Below are positions 52,223 through 64,000 of a stretch of 64,000 nucleotides of DNA, in pieces (the stretch's first letter is position 1; every line of letters begins with the position of its first letter). Source of the DNA: Fasciolopsis buskii (taxonomy: Eukaryota > Platyhelminthes > Trematoda > Plagiorchiida > Fasciolidae). The stretch spans positions 17,380 through 81,379 of the forward strand of contig LUCM01008315.1 of NCBI GenBank assembly GCA_008360955.1. The letters are read 5' to 3'. Below the pieces are notes generated by a model. The model saw only the letters and a list, made by a program, of their open reading frames with translations. It had not been told where the DNA came from and made no database searches. A program made the position numbers and the translations under genes.

Positions 52223-55005
52223 CTAGTTACCGAACATAATACTCTTAGGCATTGCCTCACGAGCCTTATCCAACAGCGCGGATAAGGTTACGGAGGCCAA
52301 TGCCTTACATTCGTTGTCTGTGTCATAGGTGCAACAACGTTCCAGCCACTCCATGAGGTTGGAAAGTATATGACTGTCGAAGGAATTGTCCGAAAATAGT
52401 ACAAATGACGGAATCGTGGTTATCACGGTCCCCAATGCCACTAAACACGACTGCCGAACGGTTGGATCTAAATGACGATAGACAATGGGTAGAAGTTCGA
52501 GAAGTTCATGCATCATGCGCCACTGAATGGGGGATGAATGAGCACAAGCGCAAATGATACCGAGGGTGGCAATTAGTTGGGTGAGTATTGAAACATCTTG
52601 GTGAGCAAAATAACCTTTTTGGGAAGCAGAATGCAACTGGGAAACACTATTCAGAAGAGGAAAGAAAAAGTCACCGGCGACAGAAATAAAAGTATTCACA
52701 CTTTGCTTTGGCAGTAACCTGAAGTAAGACGCATGACGATGGTAATTTTGGGTAGATGGGCAACTAGCACCTTCAAGCGGTGAATAATCTTTCTTGTTTC
52801 CGAGTGTCCACATCGAAACGTTAGACAGCTCACAAGCTACATCAGTAAGCACTGTAAGGATAGTTCGACGGAGTCCGAAGGAACAGGTGGATTTAGTAAA
52901 TTCATTCATAAGAAAACGTGAACAATCTTTTGGAGCCACAGCGCCCAGAGCAACGAGCGCTGAATGTTGACTTTCAGCGAAAGAAATTTCGTTCGACGAT
53001 ATTGCTGGTTCAGAATGAAGCAGCGCACCAGCAATATCAAAAACTAGCTCCCTCGCAGTCACAGGATGCTCGCGAATAAGATCGCTTGCAGCGGCGAAGC
53101 AAATAAGACGAGTGTAGTTATCTTCGGTTTTCCCCAGAAGCATTCCGTCTATGCATTCACGCAAGTAGCGCGGTTTGTGTGTGTCCATAACAGCCGATTT
53201 CCGATCGCACTTGACGTAAGACTGCAACCGGGGCAGCAAGTCATTCACTTTTGTTGTATCCTCTAAATCGTCATCTGAATCGACAACTTCACCAATCGAC
53301 CCGGTATCCCTTAGGATCTCAGATTCTTTAGATTGATCTGCAAAGAAATGAAAATGATATGAGAATGAAAAGTATGTCCTTATATTAACCAAATATACTA
53401 ACCTGGCAATTAAGGATTTATGTAATGACCTTCTAGAAAAGCATGCTTCAAATTAGGCAATTAAAGCCACAAACTGATCAAACGACAGTTCCATTAGCCC
53501 AGTTATGCTTATGATGTCAGAAACAATAACGGGGAAATGTGAACAATGAACCTTATTCAGTTTAAAGTTGAGAACAATTAGGATTTCATACAAAATTAGA
53601 TGTGAAAAAACGTACCTCGCAACGTCATACTTGAAGTGGGCATTTCTTCCTTAGGATTTGCGGCCGGTAGAGAGACAAATGACATCTTGACTGCCCTTAC
53701 AAGATCCGTGTCTTCATAATCGAATTTCAAACGATCTGCATCATCTGAATTGACTTTATATGGGAGAACTTTGAGAATGCACTCCCCAAATGCCATGCCC
53801 ATTGACCGAATCTCTGGCCGAGCACTTGCTAAGTGATTACCGATCCCAAAAATGACGTCGGAGAGTAGATCACGGTTGTCTGTACTTGGCGGGAAAGAAT
53901 TCATGACTGGCCAGTAAAAGTCAGTAAACCACGAAGCAAAAGCCTGTGATATATACAATCGGTGTTCCACAGAAGTCCGCTGAATGGAAACAGGGTCGGC
54001 CCACAATCGTGCAACAGGATATCCTAGATCGTTGTTGACCTTCTTAAGTAAGTATGCGTTTGCATCAGGTTGTTCAAAGAAAATCCCATTGAGTGAACCA
54101 AAAAGATTTCGTAACAGAATATCGCTTTTGAAATGTCGAACAAAGATGATGCGCCTGAAAACCTTTAAGAAACAATTGGAAACGGGATCTACTGGACCTT
54201 GAAAGACATATTTTAGGATAATCTTTATGCAATCTGGATGTCGGCTTTCTCTCAACATGTTTACTACTAATGGCTCGATGCAGTCAGGTCTTATGAAACG
54301 AAGGGAGCTGCCATAGAAATCTTTCTCATCTGAAGATCCACTCTGAACACTCGACAAAAAAAAAGAAGCAACTTCTGACGCATAGCCAGACAATACGAGG
54401 TGACTGGTGGTAGTGCCAAACAATTCAGTGGAGCAGTCACTCTTAATAATGGATGAAAGTACGACATCTACAAAAGCCTCTTTATTAAAGATTTTAAGAG
54501 CGAGAGGTCCATAACAAACATTTGACACTCTGGAAGGGAGAGAAACTAAGGATCGAGAAAAATCCTCCAGCAAAAGCTTGTTTTCCGTTAGATTGGATCC
54601 TTGAGTTGAAATCAACCGGAAAGTAAGGGGTAAACGGTGGTATTGAAATATCAAAGCCTCAAAGGCATTGGCAAGGAGATGATGCTTGCTCAACTTCGTC
54701 ACAGTACCATTAACTAGGTGATCAAAAAGGCAAGTGAAAACAACATCGCTTTTTCCCTTGTCAATAACCCTCATAATGAGACTCATAGGTACGACATCGT
54801 CTATCAAATATCCTTTGACCAGCTGCTGCACCAAACCGAACAGATAACGCTGATAGAAATCCGCTGATTCGTCGTCTGAAATGGGGAAACCAAACATCCC
54901 GGACTTAAGAGGATAATTTACTAGTTTTGATATGACGTCCAACTGGAGCGCACCACTTGATATACCGGCAGCAGCCTCCTCTGCAACTTGCTTTAGAGAT
55001 TCCAT
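52223..55005 (-). CDS. TELO2: TELO2 (Tel2) homologue, two exons
   Basis: Helical-repeat scaffold of the TTT complex (TELO2-TTI1-TTI2), which with HSP90 and R2TP matures PIKK kinases (ATM, ATR, DNA-PK, mTOR, SMG1). Exon 1 is 55005-53616 and exon 2 is 53337-52223, joined across a 278-nt intron (GCGAG|GTACG ... TTTGCAG|AT) through a split GAT codon, giving 834 residues against 837 in human. An in-frame TAG lies 24 bases upstream of the ATG at 55005, supporting that start. Matches to the family include KFDYEDTDL at the end of exon 1, an acidic DSDDDLED at about 483-490, KPRYLRECIDGM, the signature SVAGDFFFPLLNS, and a C-terminal helical region ending ...PKSIMFGN. The DSDDD run fits the CK2-phosphorylated site that binds PIH1D1 of R2TP. 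No frameshift or truncation is seen. The right arm of the inverted repeat ends 314 bp past the stop. Confidence 0.92.
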
Positions 55006-56261
55006 CGTCGAAGATTCAATGCTCCACTAATAGAAAATTTGGATCTGCAAATTACAGAAATAAGATAACTTCACCTATCAGAAAAATGAAGATGACAATC
55101 GTCTGAACTTCGTAACAATTGTTAGGTTATACTAAGGAAAGAAGTCCGGGCAACATGTACAGAACGGATTATACTCGGGTCACCTGTCAGTATTATCAGA
55201 ACCATGGATCGCATCATTAACAAAACCATTCAAAGTGCTAATAAAGGATTACCAGCTGACGGGGTACCTGAAGGAAGTTCAGCTTGTATGAACCAAGGAG
55301 AAAACAGCCGTGGGCCCCCGAACCCCATTTACCAAAGCTAGGAACAAACGAAACTATCCTCTACTTGACGAGTCGATTATGTCCAAAAATAAGCCAAGGC
55401 AGATGGAGATTCGCGAGGACCAGAGAGAAACGTCAAAGGGGCACTTCCCGTTGCACCTAATTATGGCAGTTGCCTACTCCAGGTTTTTCCCCATTGTCTA
55501 CCGATTCCGGTGAACACAAAATTTCGCTAAGCGAAATTTGCTCATTTGGCACCTTCGCGTCGAAATGCCTCAGCATGATTAAGAAAGGCGTTTCAGGCTC
55601 CGAGTTGGCTACTCATGCTGAAAACGTTCCGCTGAGGAAGTCCTGTGCACTGTCTTCTTGCAGCGGAGCTATTCCCACGAAAGTGAGAGGTCGAAGTCGA
55701 ACCGCTGGCGACCACCAGTGGGCCGATTGACCTTTGATAATCAGTTTAGGGGAAATGGCTGAACCCTGATCCCAAACTAAGCACATGGTAATACGCTCGC
55801 CGCTTTATGTGGCGATGGAATGTCTATCCCCATCCGAAGGGTGTATGAGTTAAGCGGTAAGTCACCGGTGCCCAAACGGCTACGTGACACTTACAATGCC
55901 CTACTTCATTGTAAGTTGGAACATTTGCTCAAAAGGAATTTCAAGAACACAAGGACTACTGGTAGTTGGAGAACAATGGTGATCTAACAGCCGCCGTAAG
56001 GTAAAGATTTCAACAATACATCCACAACCAACCAGAACCCAAGCCTGGTGCTCAGAAGTTGGCACTCAATGTGCGATGCACAACCTGTGAAGAATTCAAG
56101 CTAAATTTGGTGAACCCATAACCTTCCTTCAACTAGCTCTGGATGCGATGGCACCTCAAAGCGTCGTGTGCTTAAACAGAACAAAATGAGAAATGACGAA
56201 GATCGACTATAACATAGTAAGTTGAAAAAATGTGCAGATGAAAGACATCTCAAACCAAAAT
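55006..56261. other. TELO2 upstream flank with unassigned repeat-like DNA
   Basis: No gene is supported. About 55200-55740 has an open plus-strand look and a 22-bp palindrome AAATTTCGC/GCGAAATTT at 55522-55543. Its composition resembles retroelement leaders, but I cannot name the family. The TELO2 promoter should lie just above 55005. Confidence 0.4.
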
Positions 56262-58930
56262 CGTCATCATTCAGCGTTAAACAGCAAGGCAAGCCCCACT
56301 GACCGCTGCCATTTCCCCAGGGTTACAGATTTCTATGAAAAGAGTGAACATCCCAGGGGAACAGGGAGTACACCTACACAGGAGGGAAAATGTAAGGATG
56401 TCTTAGTAGTCAACACGCGGAGCAGTCTAACTGTACAAACGCATATCTGTCAATCATTCTGATTCGATGGAAAATGACAACACGACCGCCACTATTCACG
56501 GTTTACTGCCATATCCTTCAGTGTCTCCAGCCAGCTAGTTGACGGGTCTTTCGGACCCTAACCACGAAGACGTGAGACAACTACTTTACCCAAGCTACCC
56601 GTGCGTCTTCTCATTCCACGTTGCCACGCTATTTGCCTAACTCGACATAACTTCTTCCACTCCGTGAGATGAACGCAAAATGGGGTAGACGAGTGTTTGC
56701 TATACGCAACACGTGACCAACCAACGTAGTCTACCGAGTTTCATACGCCGAGATAAGGTATTCTCAAAATTGTATTGTATTGTATAGACTTTTCACCTAA
56801 TACTGGATTCGTGACCTCCACATTACTCACCCGGCCACTCCATCCAATCTTAGTGATACTACGTATACACCAGTGACCAAAAACCTCCAAGCAACGAACA
56901 TCTCCGACACGCATACTCCACGTCTCGCAACCGTACAACAGAACTGAGTGCACTGCGGCCCAATACACACGACCTTTCAACTTCAAAGAAATAGCAAGCC
57001 GACCCCACAAGTGAGTCAGTCCAGCGTAAGCCGCTCGATCATTCGATATACGCGTGTCTACCTCTATTCTCGAGCTACTATCGTTCGACACGCAGCTATC
57101 AAGGCAAGTGACACGGTCCACAATCGTTAGTTCCTCTCCGCTCAGCACCAAGTTCGGCACTGCTGTCGTCCAGTCCTACAACAGCACTTTGCACTTTGAA
57201 GGTGCAAAGCACCTTTGCCAAACCGAGCAACTGATCTCAAGAGTCTATCTGGTGTGCGTTGTGCATGATCTGCAGACTCGAAAAGGCACAACGTCACCTA
57301 CGTAATCTAGATTACATAGCTTCCCTCCATTTTCCAGTTCGATTCATACATCCCAGAGACCTCCTAAAGCATCTTCCATCACCTCATCCACGACGAAGTT
57401 GAACAAGAATGGAGAGATGGGACACTCTTGTCGAACGCCACTAGTCGTTTCGAATAAACTTGACAGTTAACCGTATGCTCTCATGCGACAAGTTTGCAAG
57501 TACAATGCTCACAACAAGTTTACGAACTTCGTTGGCAGACCACTCCGATGGAGAGCACTGAAAGGTGCTGGTCGATCCACTGACTCGAAAGCACCTTTCA
57601 AGTCCAGAAAGACTACGATCGAAGGATGGCGGTGCGTGTGGTGCGTTTCTGGTAATTGCTGGAGAGTGAATGTCGGGTCCATGCAACTTCGACCTGGCCG
57701 AAATCTGGCCTGCTGTTCGCGGATATTACTCTCGCGAATCGGCGTCAAACGGCGCAGCATTATCGAAGCTAACACCTTAGTAACTATCGGAATTAAACTA
57801 ATCCCACGATGATTTCTACAGTCACTCCGTGTGTCATTAGTAAAGATGGGTATAATCAGTGACTCACCCCGCGGTAACGGGATATGCTGCTCGTTCCAAA
57901 TATCATGAAGCAAGGAGGTAACTGATTTCACCAGAACTTCTCCACCCAATTTGAAAAGAACTTGGGGAAGGTCGTCGGGACGGGTTGCTTTTTCCTTCTT
58001 CCGTTGTGAGTATCGGGTGAGTGATCGGTGGGGACACTATGGGTAGGCAGAAGGGGCGAATACACTCGGTTGGAGACAGAAGAGACAGACCGAACAAAAG
58101 AGAGGGAACTCTGAGCAGTAGCGTACTTATCACTAGTGTTACAGCGTCTGCTCTTCCGAACAAGAGTGACGAGGTTATCGTAAAACTCGTCTTTCTCCAT
58201 GTCAGTGTTGCAGTCTGTTGGAGCGTATGCGAGATAACAAATAAACTACGATTAACACTACTATCCTTTCGGATGCAGACTGATCCCTGCAGTCTCATGG
58301 CACACAAGCGACTGTTGACTGGGATCCAGTCTAACAGGACTGCTTCAGCCTTCTCCCTCAAGACGATTCCTACACCACGTTGACCCACAGCGTGAGCTGT
58401 TTCTTCTCTTCAAGTGCGAAGAAAATATCTTGACGAGACGTTTGGCGCAGTTAGTTGAATTAATCTACTCGAATCCTGAATTCGTGTTTCACTCACGCAA
58501 CGTACATTAATCGAAAGTGAGTCGATTGTCAGAGCCAAACACACCTGTTGGCCAGCCTGCATTAGAATGCGCACATTGAACGAACCCGGATGCAGGGGCT
58601 GACGAGGCTTGAGGAAATGTGAGCTAACAGACTGAAAACCACCTACTACAGTACTTGACGATAAACCGTTGCGAGTATCGGGCGTGTTATCAATGGAGAT
58701 ACTATTGGTAGGCAGAAGGGGCAAACAGATTGGGTTGGAGATAGAAGAGACAGGTTGATTAAAAAAGAGGGAACTCTGGGCAGTAGCATACTTATCACTA
58801 CCCACCCCGCTCGATGCAATGAGCAGCGCGGTCCTGATTATCCTGCGCCACAACTGGTGCAGTATGGAATTATTTGTAGGCGTGTAACTCATGGGGATTG
58901 ATAGACGGGTACTACTAGGGAGTCAAGCCA
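56262..58930 (-). mobile_element. RTE LINE copy B, internally rearranged
   Basis: The minus-strand order is: a serine-rich leader and endonuclease start (SFNVRILMQ, RCVSETRIQDSS, frame 58892-58410); the next endonuclease block (GVGIVLREKAEAVLLDWIPV, from 58388); then a second copy of the leader segment SDKYATAQSSL instead of the rest of the endonuclease; then reverse-transcriptase blocks HRGISLIPIVTKV, FRPGRSCMDPTFT and VFLDLKGAFE (57949-57509 frame); and a C-terminal block almost identical to copy A (57160-56741 frame). It ends at a (GAT)n-like tail at 56262. Loss of the catalytic half of the endonuclease and frame breaks make it inactive. The 5' border is approximate. Confidence 0.9.
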
Positions 58931-61100
58931 CTAAGCAGAAGAACGATTAGGGTTTTCAACCAAAATCTTTGGTTCGGACAAGAACCTGACCGCAAGGCAG
59001 CGCAGCATGGCTGAGTGGAAGCCCATCTACTTGGATCAATTATTGTTCTACTCGTTTGTCCGACTGAGATGCTAGCTCAGATCAACCCTCGACTGGGCCA
59101 TCGGTTCCCAATATTTGAACGTTATGTTGCCTGGCAGGTCCCACATAATTGTGCGCGGGCTAGAGGTTCCACCTCGAACAAACACCGAACGACGCTGGGG
59201 ACGTCCCCTCGTAGTGTTTCTTCAGAGATTTTGTCTCTAGTTTGCTCTCATGCTGCGGCGCCCTGTGCTCCCTCAGTGACCGGGGTGAACTAGACAAGAA
59301 CTGGAAATGTAAACCTAGGTACAAGATTCTGTATGCATACACATTGTTGGAACGTGAGAATTGTCCTGGATACAAGTAGCCAATGAATCTTCATGCGTAA
59401 GTTCTACGATTACGGAAAAGACATTGCTTGTCTATCCGAAATGCGCCTCCCAACCCTGGCAGCCGGCGTATTCAAGTTCCACAGAGGAGCGCATTCTACT
59501 AGATGTATTATAGTGGGCAAATTGGGACTTCATGGTGTTGCTATTTCAATGAACAGCCGAGCTCACAGCACCCTCATCCCTTGAGAACCAGTTCTTCCAG
59601 GACTTGCAATGTCATTATTCAAGAGTACACCTTTCAATGTGAACGTCATTTAAGTCTGCCCTCTCACATTACAGGCTAAGTCAAACGCTAAAGATGTCTT
59701 CTACAATCAACTTCAAGGTTTAATCAACCGTACGAAAAGTCACGAAATCCTTCCAATTACAGGAGATTGGAAAGCCTGCATTGGACCGGCGGACGAATAC
59801 ATCCGTAACAAGTTGGGGAGATTTGGCTTCGCTGAACGATGCGATATTGGCCTCCTTTGTGAACCTCAATCGACTGATCGTTACCAGTACTCGCTTCCAG
59901 CATCCAAAAGGGCATCTGCTGACATGGTACTCCAAGGACGATAAGACATCGCATTAGGTCGACCGTACCTTAGTGCGTTCTCGCTGGTCATCACCGACTG
60001 AAGACTGTCGGGCACACCGTGGCGGAAAAACAGGGAACGTCACCGACACTGATACGCGATCGCCCCAAGCTTCACCGTTCAATTCGACAGAAAATCCAAT
60101 TGCAATGCACAATCGACGTTAATAATTCCAGATACCGTCAGAATCCTATTCACCACTATCACATCTAGACTATCCGAGATCGACGAAGATGGTAGCCTAG
60201 ATGAGCTATGGATGAGGCTAAAAGCATCCATCACCAATGCACCTCTTGAACAACTGGGTAAAGTCAGAAACTATTGGAAATCCGCGGTGTGCTAAGGTTA
60301 GAGACGCGAGACTGCACAGTTCACCCGGTTATCACAATCTTCCCCGCGAAGCTACACGCTCGTCGAAGAGCGACCGGAAGCGATATTGCCGAGAAATTGC
60401 AGATCGCATAGAAACTGCAGGTGCTGTTGGAGACTTCGAGAAGCTTTTTGGACTAATGCCCTCCTCCTAAAGAAAGGCGCAACCTCCGTTCTCCACACTT
60501 CGTGACAGCATTGATCAACTCATATCGGGATGTGAACAAAAGCTCCAAAGATGGGTCAAACATTTTAGCCAGCTGCTCAACCACCGTACCACCGAGCCTG
60601 TGCAACATTAATAAACGACGTGGAGCAATAAGCCATTGATCTTCAACCTCCCGACGAGTTGGAAATCAATTCAGCCGTTCGGAAAGCGAAAAACAAGGAG
60701 TCATGCAGTGAGAATAGCATTCTATTCCAGATCTTCAAATCTTGTTTGCCAGCTTTATTGAGTCCACGCACTTGGCTGTTCCGTCTTATCTGGGACTCGG
60801 AAACTTCTCGGAGGGGTGGGCAACCTCTGTTCTATTCCCTATGCCAAAGGAAAGCGACTAGGCTATATCTGAACTACAGAGGCATCAGCCACATCGGTAT
60901 AGCAGCTAAGCTCTTCGCAACCATCCTGCTAAATCGCCTTGTTGCTGTTCGGGATGCAGGAACACGTTCTATCCAGTGTGGCCTTCGTCGAGTGCACCGT
61001 GAGGAACTATTTTAAGATGATTCTATACGCGGGATACAGTCGAACCATATAGGCCAGAGGCTTGCCGAAGAAGGAACTTGATTTTCGAAGAACATTCGAG
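58931..61100 (+). mobile_element. Decayed LINE, endonuclease plus reverse transcriptase
   Basis: A plus-strand non-LTR element in pieces. 58931-59300 looks like its leader. The endonuclease domain is recognisable at 59393 (CLSEMRLP) and 59750 (PITGDWKACIGPADEY), followed by a linker with KRYCREIADRIETAGAVGDFEKLFGL (60385-60455) and QKLQRWVKHFSQLLN (60540), then the RT region NYRGISHIGIAAKLFATILLNRL (60870-60940). It stops before the RT catalytic block. It belongs to a different LINE group from copies A-C (IDIAAK-type rather than LIPTVTK-type). Many frameshifts and stops show it is an old copy. Confidence 0.75.
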
Positions 61101-61109
61101 TTGGCTGTA

Positions 61110-64000
61110 TAATTAGACGCTACTCAAAAATAAGCTTTGACCTATCGGAGTAGCATGATACCAAAATCTTGCTCCGCCTCTCAAGAATTGTCTGATACTG
61201 AAAGGATCGAGAATCCTGTCTTCGCATTTGGTAACTATCTTATTTCTGTGGTTCTGGTCGCCATTCTCGACAGAAATGCTCTGCTGGGGATGCTGCAGGC
61301 AAGGGCTTCGGTAAGAAGAAACATTACCAAGGCGTATATCAAGCGCATCTGGCTAGTGGACGGTTTGCGTCAGCTAATTCTGTGGTGTCATCTGTATTGG
61401 TCGCTGTTGCACCTCATCTCTTGTCCAAAGCAGTTACTGAGGCCGACGTAAACGGTGTCCTGTTGCAGGCGCTCATCAACATCGGCAGTTCGGAAAGTTA
61501 TCTTCTAGGAGCTCGTTCATCACTAGAGAATAGAACCGCCCCAAAGTCATATTGCGACGGCGTCTACGGCCTTAATAAGTATCAAACCCGGGCATTATGT
61601 TAGTCACAAAGGAAAAACTTATGCACATGTGAGATTATAAATGGTACCAGAACTGTGCACTGACGTCCTTTTCAGACACGATTTCATTGAAACAACTCCA
61701 ACGGGCGAAGCTATTTCTCGAAGGCGACAAACCCATATTCTCCATCTTTAATCTCGCTACAGCACAGGTAGCACTATTTGAACACGTGGCACCTAACTGT
61801 CGGTCCATGGCTAGCAAACCCCGGCGACATTCGGCACAAGACGAATAATTCTTCCGGGCAGAAATCTGACAACTGTTGAGTTTGGGTACTACTGAGGCTT
61901 CAAAGTGTCCATGGAGAGCTCAAATCTTGGTGACATCCAAAGAAGGGCACAAATAACGCGTAGTTATCTACAGTCAAACCGTAAGTCGATACACTCACCT
62001 AGATGCTTATCAGTCGCCAAGAATAGACCAGTTGATCCCAAATACCTGTCAGTTCTAGGTATTCAGCACGCTCGATGTAAAGAGCGTTTATCGCCAAATT
62101 AAAAACAACGAAAGGAAATATACGGCGTTCGAGGCTTGCAGCAGCCTATACCAGTTTTGCCGCATATCTTTCGGCCTTATCAACGGCATCGAATGCCTCC
62201 AATAACCGATGGACAATGCACTCAATAAGGAATGATTATCCGGCGTCTTTCCGCATCGTGATCGGCGGTTGGGATTCTGAAGCACATGACCAGAATTTGC
62301 GAAGTCTTCTAGAAGTATCGACGAAATATGGCTTGACCTCTAATAAAGATAAAAACAATTTCCGTGAAAACAATAAAGATTTTGGAGTTCGTGGTCTCCG
62401 AAGGTCACATAAAACCTGAGCCGAAAAGATTAAAATCTCCCAGAACTAACCCCTTTCCCAAAACCTCAAACCGCAAGAACGGGTAACTGTGATTTTGCGT
62501 ACTACTTCTAGTGGATCTCACACTTTTCGGATAAAATAAACCCGCTTTTCACGAATGGCACATTCTCGCTGCCTACATGCGTAGTGTATTGTTTCGAATG
62601 ACTGAATAAAGAGCTAGAAGATGCGATTATGGAAACTACTGAACCCGTTGTACTCCTACTTGTCGCGATTGCGGTGACTCTTAAGCAGAACGGCAGGCCG
62701 GTGACCTTTTTCCCCCAAACGTCGATTCTATTCGAGGAGCGTTATTCTGCAGCAAAAGGGAAGCTAACACCATCGTTGAGGCGTCGAAAAAGTGGCGTTA
62801 TTTCCTGATCGGGGATCACTTCCGGCTGGTAACGGACCAACGCTCGGTAGCATTTCTGTTCGGCAACCAATCGAGGAGTAAGATTTCAGTACGACATCGT
62901 CTATCGCCAAAGACGTGATGTCACTATGACACGCTATCCTGACGGGTCTCTGCTCCCACTTCCGCCCGACTCGAGCTGTCCTAACTCCATGCGTTTTAAG
63001 TCACCCGGAAGTCGCTTGCATGCTTTATTTTGTTCGCCTTCGAAACCTCATGTTTTCTTTCCAAGAAGTGAATAATGTGATACCTCGCTGTCGAATTTTC
63101 GCGGAAGTGAAGACAAAGGTTTTCGAACTACCGCACGCACCACTAATCAAAGCAATCCAGCGCCTTCGAAAGCAGCATAGACTTCGAAGTATCACTACCA
63201 TCTTTCACAACTGTTTTTGCTAACAATCGTCGATGAGTCTTCTTGCTTCCTTTTTACCTTTCGTTGTCCTGATATTTCTACCTAAGCTGTTATTGACTGT
63301 CTCACTCATTTGTGCATCATTTTAGCATGCCTGCTTGAATACACTCAGACGGCGGGGTTTCTTTCATATCGGAACAGTTTCGCACATTTTTCCAGAGAAA
63401 GGGTACATTTGTTAGTTACACTACTGCTTATAACCCCCAGTGCATTGGGAAGGTGCAGATTTGGAGAGCCGTCACTGTCCCTGAAGTCCTAAGGTCTCGG
63501 AATTCGACGATGGGATGCGATTCTTCTCGCCGCACTACACTTCATACCTTCTCTTCTGTGCACGGCAACCAACATAACACCACATGAACGTTTATATCCT
63601 CATAACCGTCGCGCCACTACTGGAACCTCTTCCAAGTTGGCTCCTGGATTCTAACCAGGTTTTACCGAAGAATCAGAATCAACGTCCTAAATACGATCCG
63701 CTAGTCGAAGAGGTAGAACTACTTGACTGCAACCCAAAATGCGCTTGAGTACTACTCCCAGGCGGTCTCGAAGGTTCTGTTTCATTGAAAAACTTGGCTA
63801 CTGCTGGCCGCGGGGACTGCGCGGTCATCTTTAGTCCAAGCTCTACACCAGACTGCCACTAACCCCCATAAAATTATGATGACGGTATTTCCCATAGTAA
63901 CTTAACCGACGTTTCCCACGACATTGATGTTGACTGGGGACAGTCTGAGGAAAATCTCCTGCAGCAGCAAAAACGTGTCTTTCCGTATTTTCTGCGTATT
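61110..64000 (+). mobile_element. Decayed Ty3/gypsy LTR retrotransposon, runs off the end
   Basis: Plus-strand gag-pol order: a zinc-knuckle-like YFCGSGRHSRQKC (about 61235); a protease core ALINIGSSES (about 61475), in which the catalytic D-T-G is degraded to N-I-G; start of the reverse transcriptase (SKPRRHSAQDE at 61815, KYTAFEAC and YQFCRISFGLING at 62120-62190); an RNase H part (KKWRYFLIGDHFRLVTDQRS, 62785); the integrase zinc-binding region (MLYFVRLRNL with RIFAEVK, 63020-63120); and a C-terminal KYDPLVEEVELLD module at 63685. Frameshifts and stop codons are frequent, and the catalytic RT block is disrupted. No LTR is identified; the 3' end is outside the window. Confidence 0.8.

Overview
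This is eukaryotic DNA, most likely from a digenean trematode (a liver- or lung-fluke type of genome). Three multi-exon animal genes are split by introns with GT..AG borders. They lie in long gene-poor DNA full of decayed RTE-type LINEs, whose endonuclease and reverse-transcriptase fragments resemble those typical of flukes, and a decayed Ty3/gypsy element. By eye the base composition is moderate rather than strongly AT-rich, which suits Fasciola, Opisthorchis or Paragonimus better than Schistosoma. The species is an inference.

Layout. 1-17.3 kb: no gene I can support; simple repeats and one hammerhead-ribozyme-like core near 12.03 kb. 17.3-19.9 kb: a decayed minus-strand RTE LINE holding a 98-bp nested 3'-tail insertion with a 10-bp target-site duplication. 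19.9-27.3 kb: non-coding, with a tRNA-like SINE head, a long (AT)n tract and a 185-bp insertion between 16-bp direct repeats. 27.3-28.0 kb: terminal exon of a plus-strand p62/SQSTM1-like autophagy receptor (end of PB1, ZZ finger, UBA). 28-38 kb: mostly non-coding, with one candidate membrane-protein exon near 36.8 kb and a short RTE 3' copy. 38.0-42.1 kb: complete minus-strand TRIP13/PCH2 AAA+ ATPase gene, six exons. 44-47.4 kb: RTE fragments and a 2.1-kb RTE copy (copy A). 49.8-50.2 kb: a lone unidentified minus-strand exon. 50.6-51.9 kb: a striking 1.27-kb inverted repeat with two 485-bp arms. 52.2-55.0 kb: complete minus-strand TELO2 gene, two exons. 56.3-58.9 kb: rearranged RTE copy B. 59-61.1 kb: decayed plus-strand LINE. 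61.1-64 kb: decayed plus-strand Ty3/gypsy element running off the window.

The three genes have unrelated cellular jobs: selective autophagy (p62-like), HORMA-domain remodelling in the spindle and meiotic checkpoints (TRIP13), and PIKK kinase assembly (TELO2). They are separate transcription units, not an operon. The repeats set the architecture: RTE copies A and B are direct repeats around TELO2, and copy C with copy A forms an inverted pair around TRIP13. The most unusual structure is the near-perfect inverted repeat next to the TELO2 3' end. All exon borders come from reading splice sites and protein similarity by eye.
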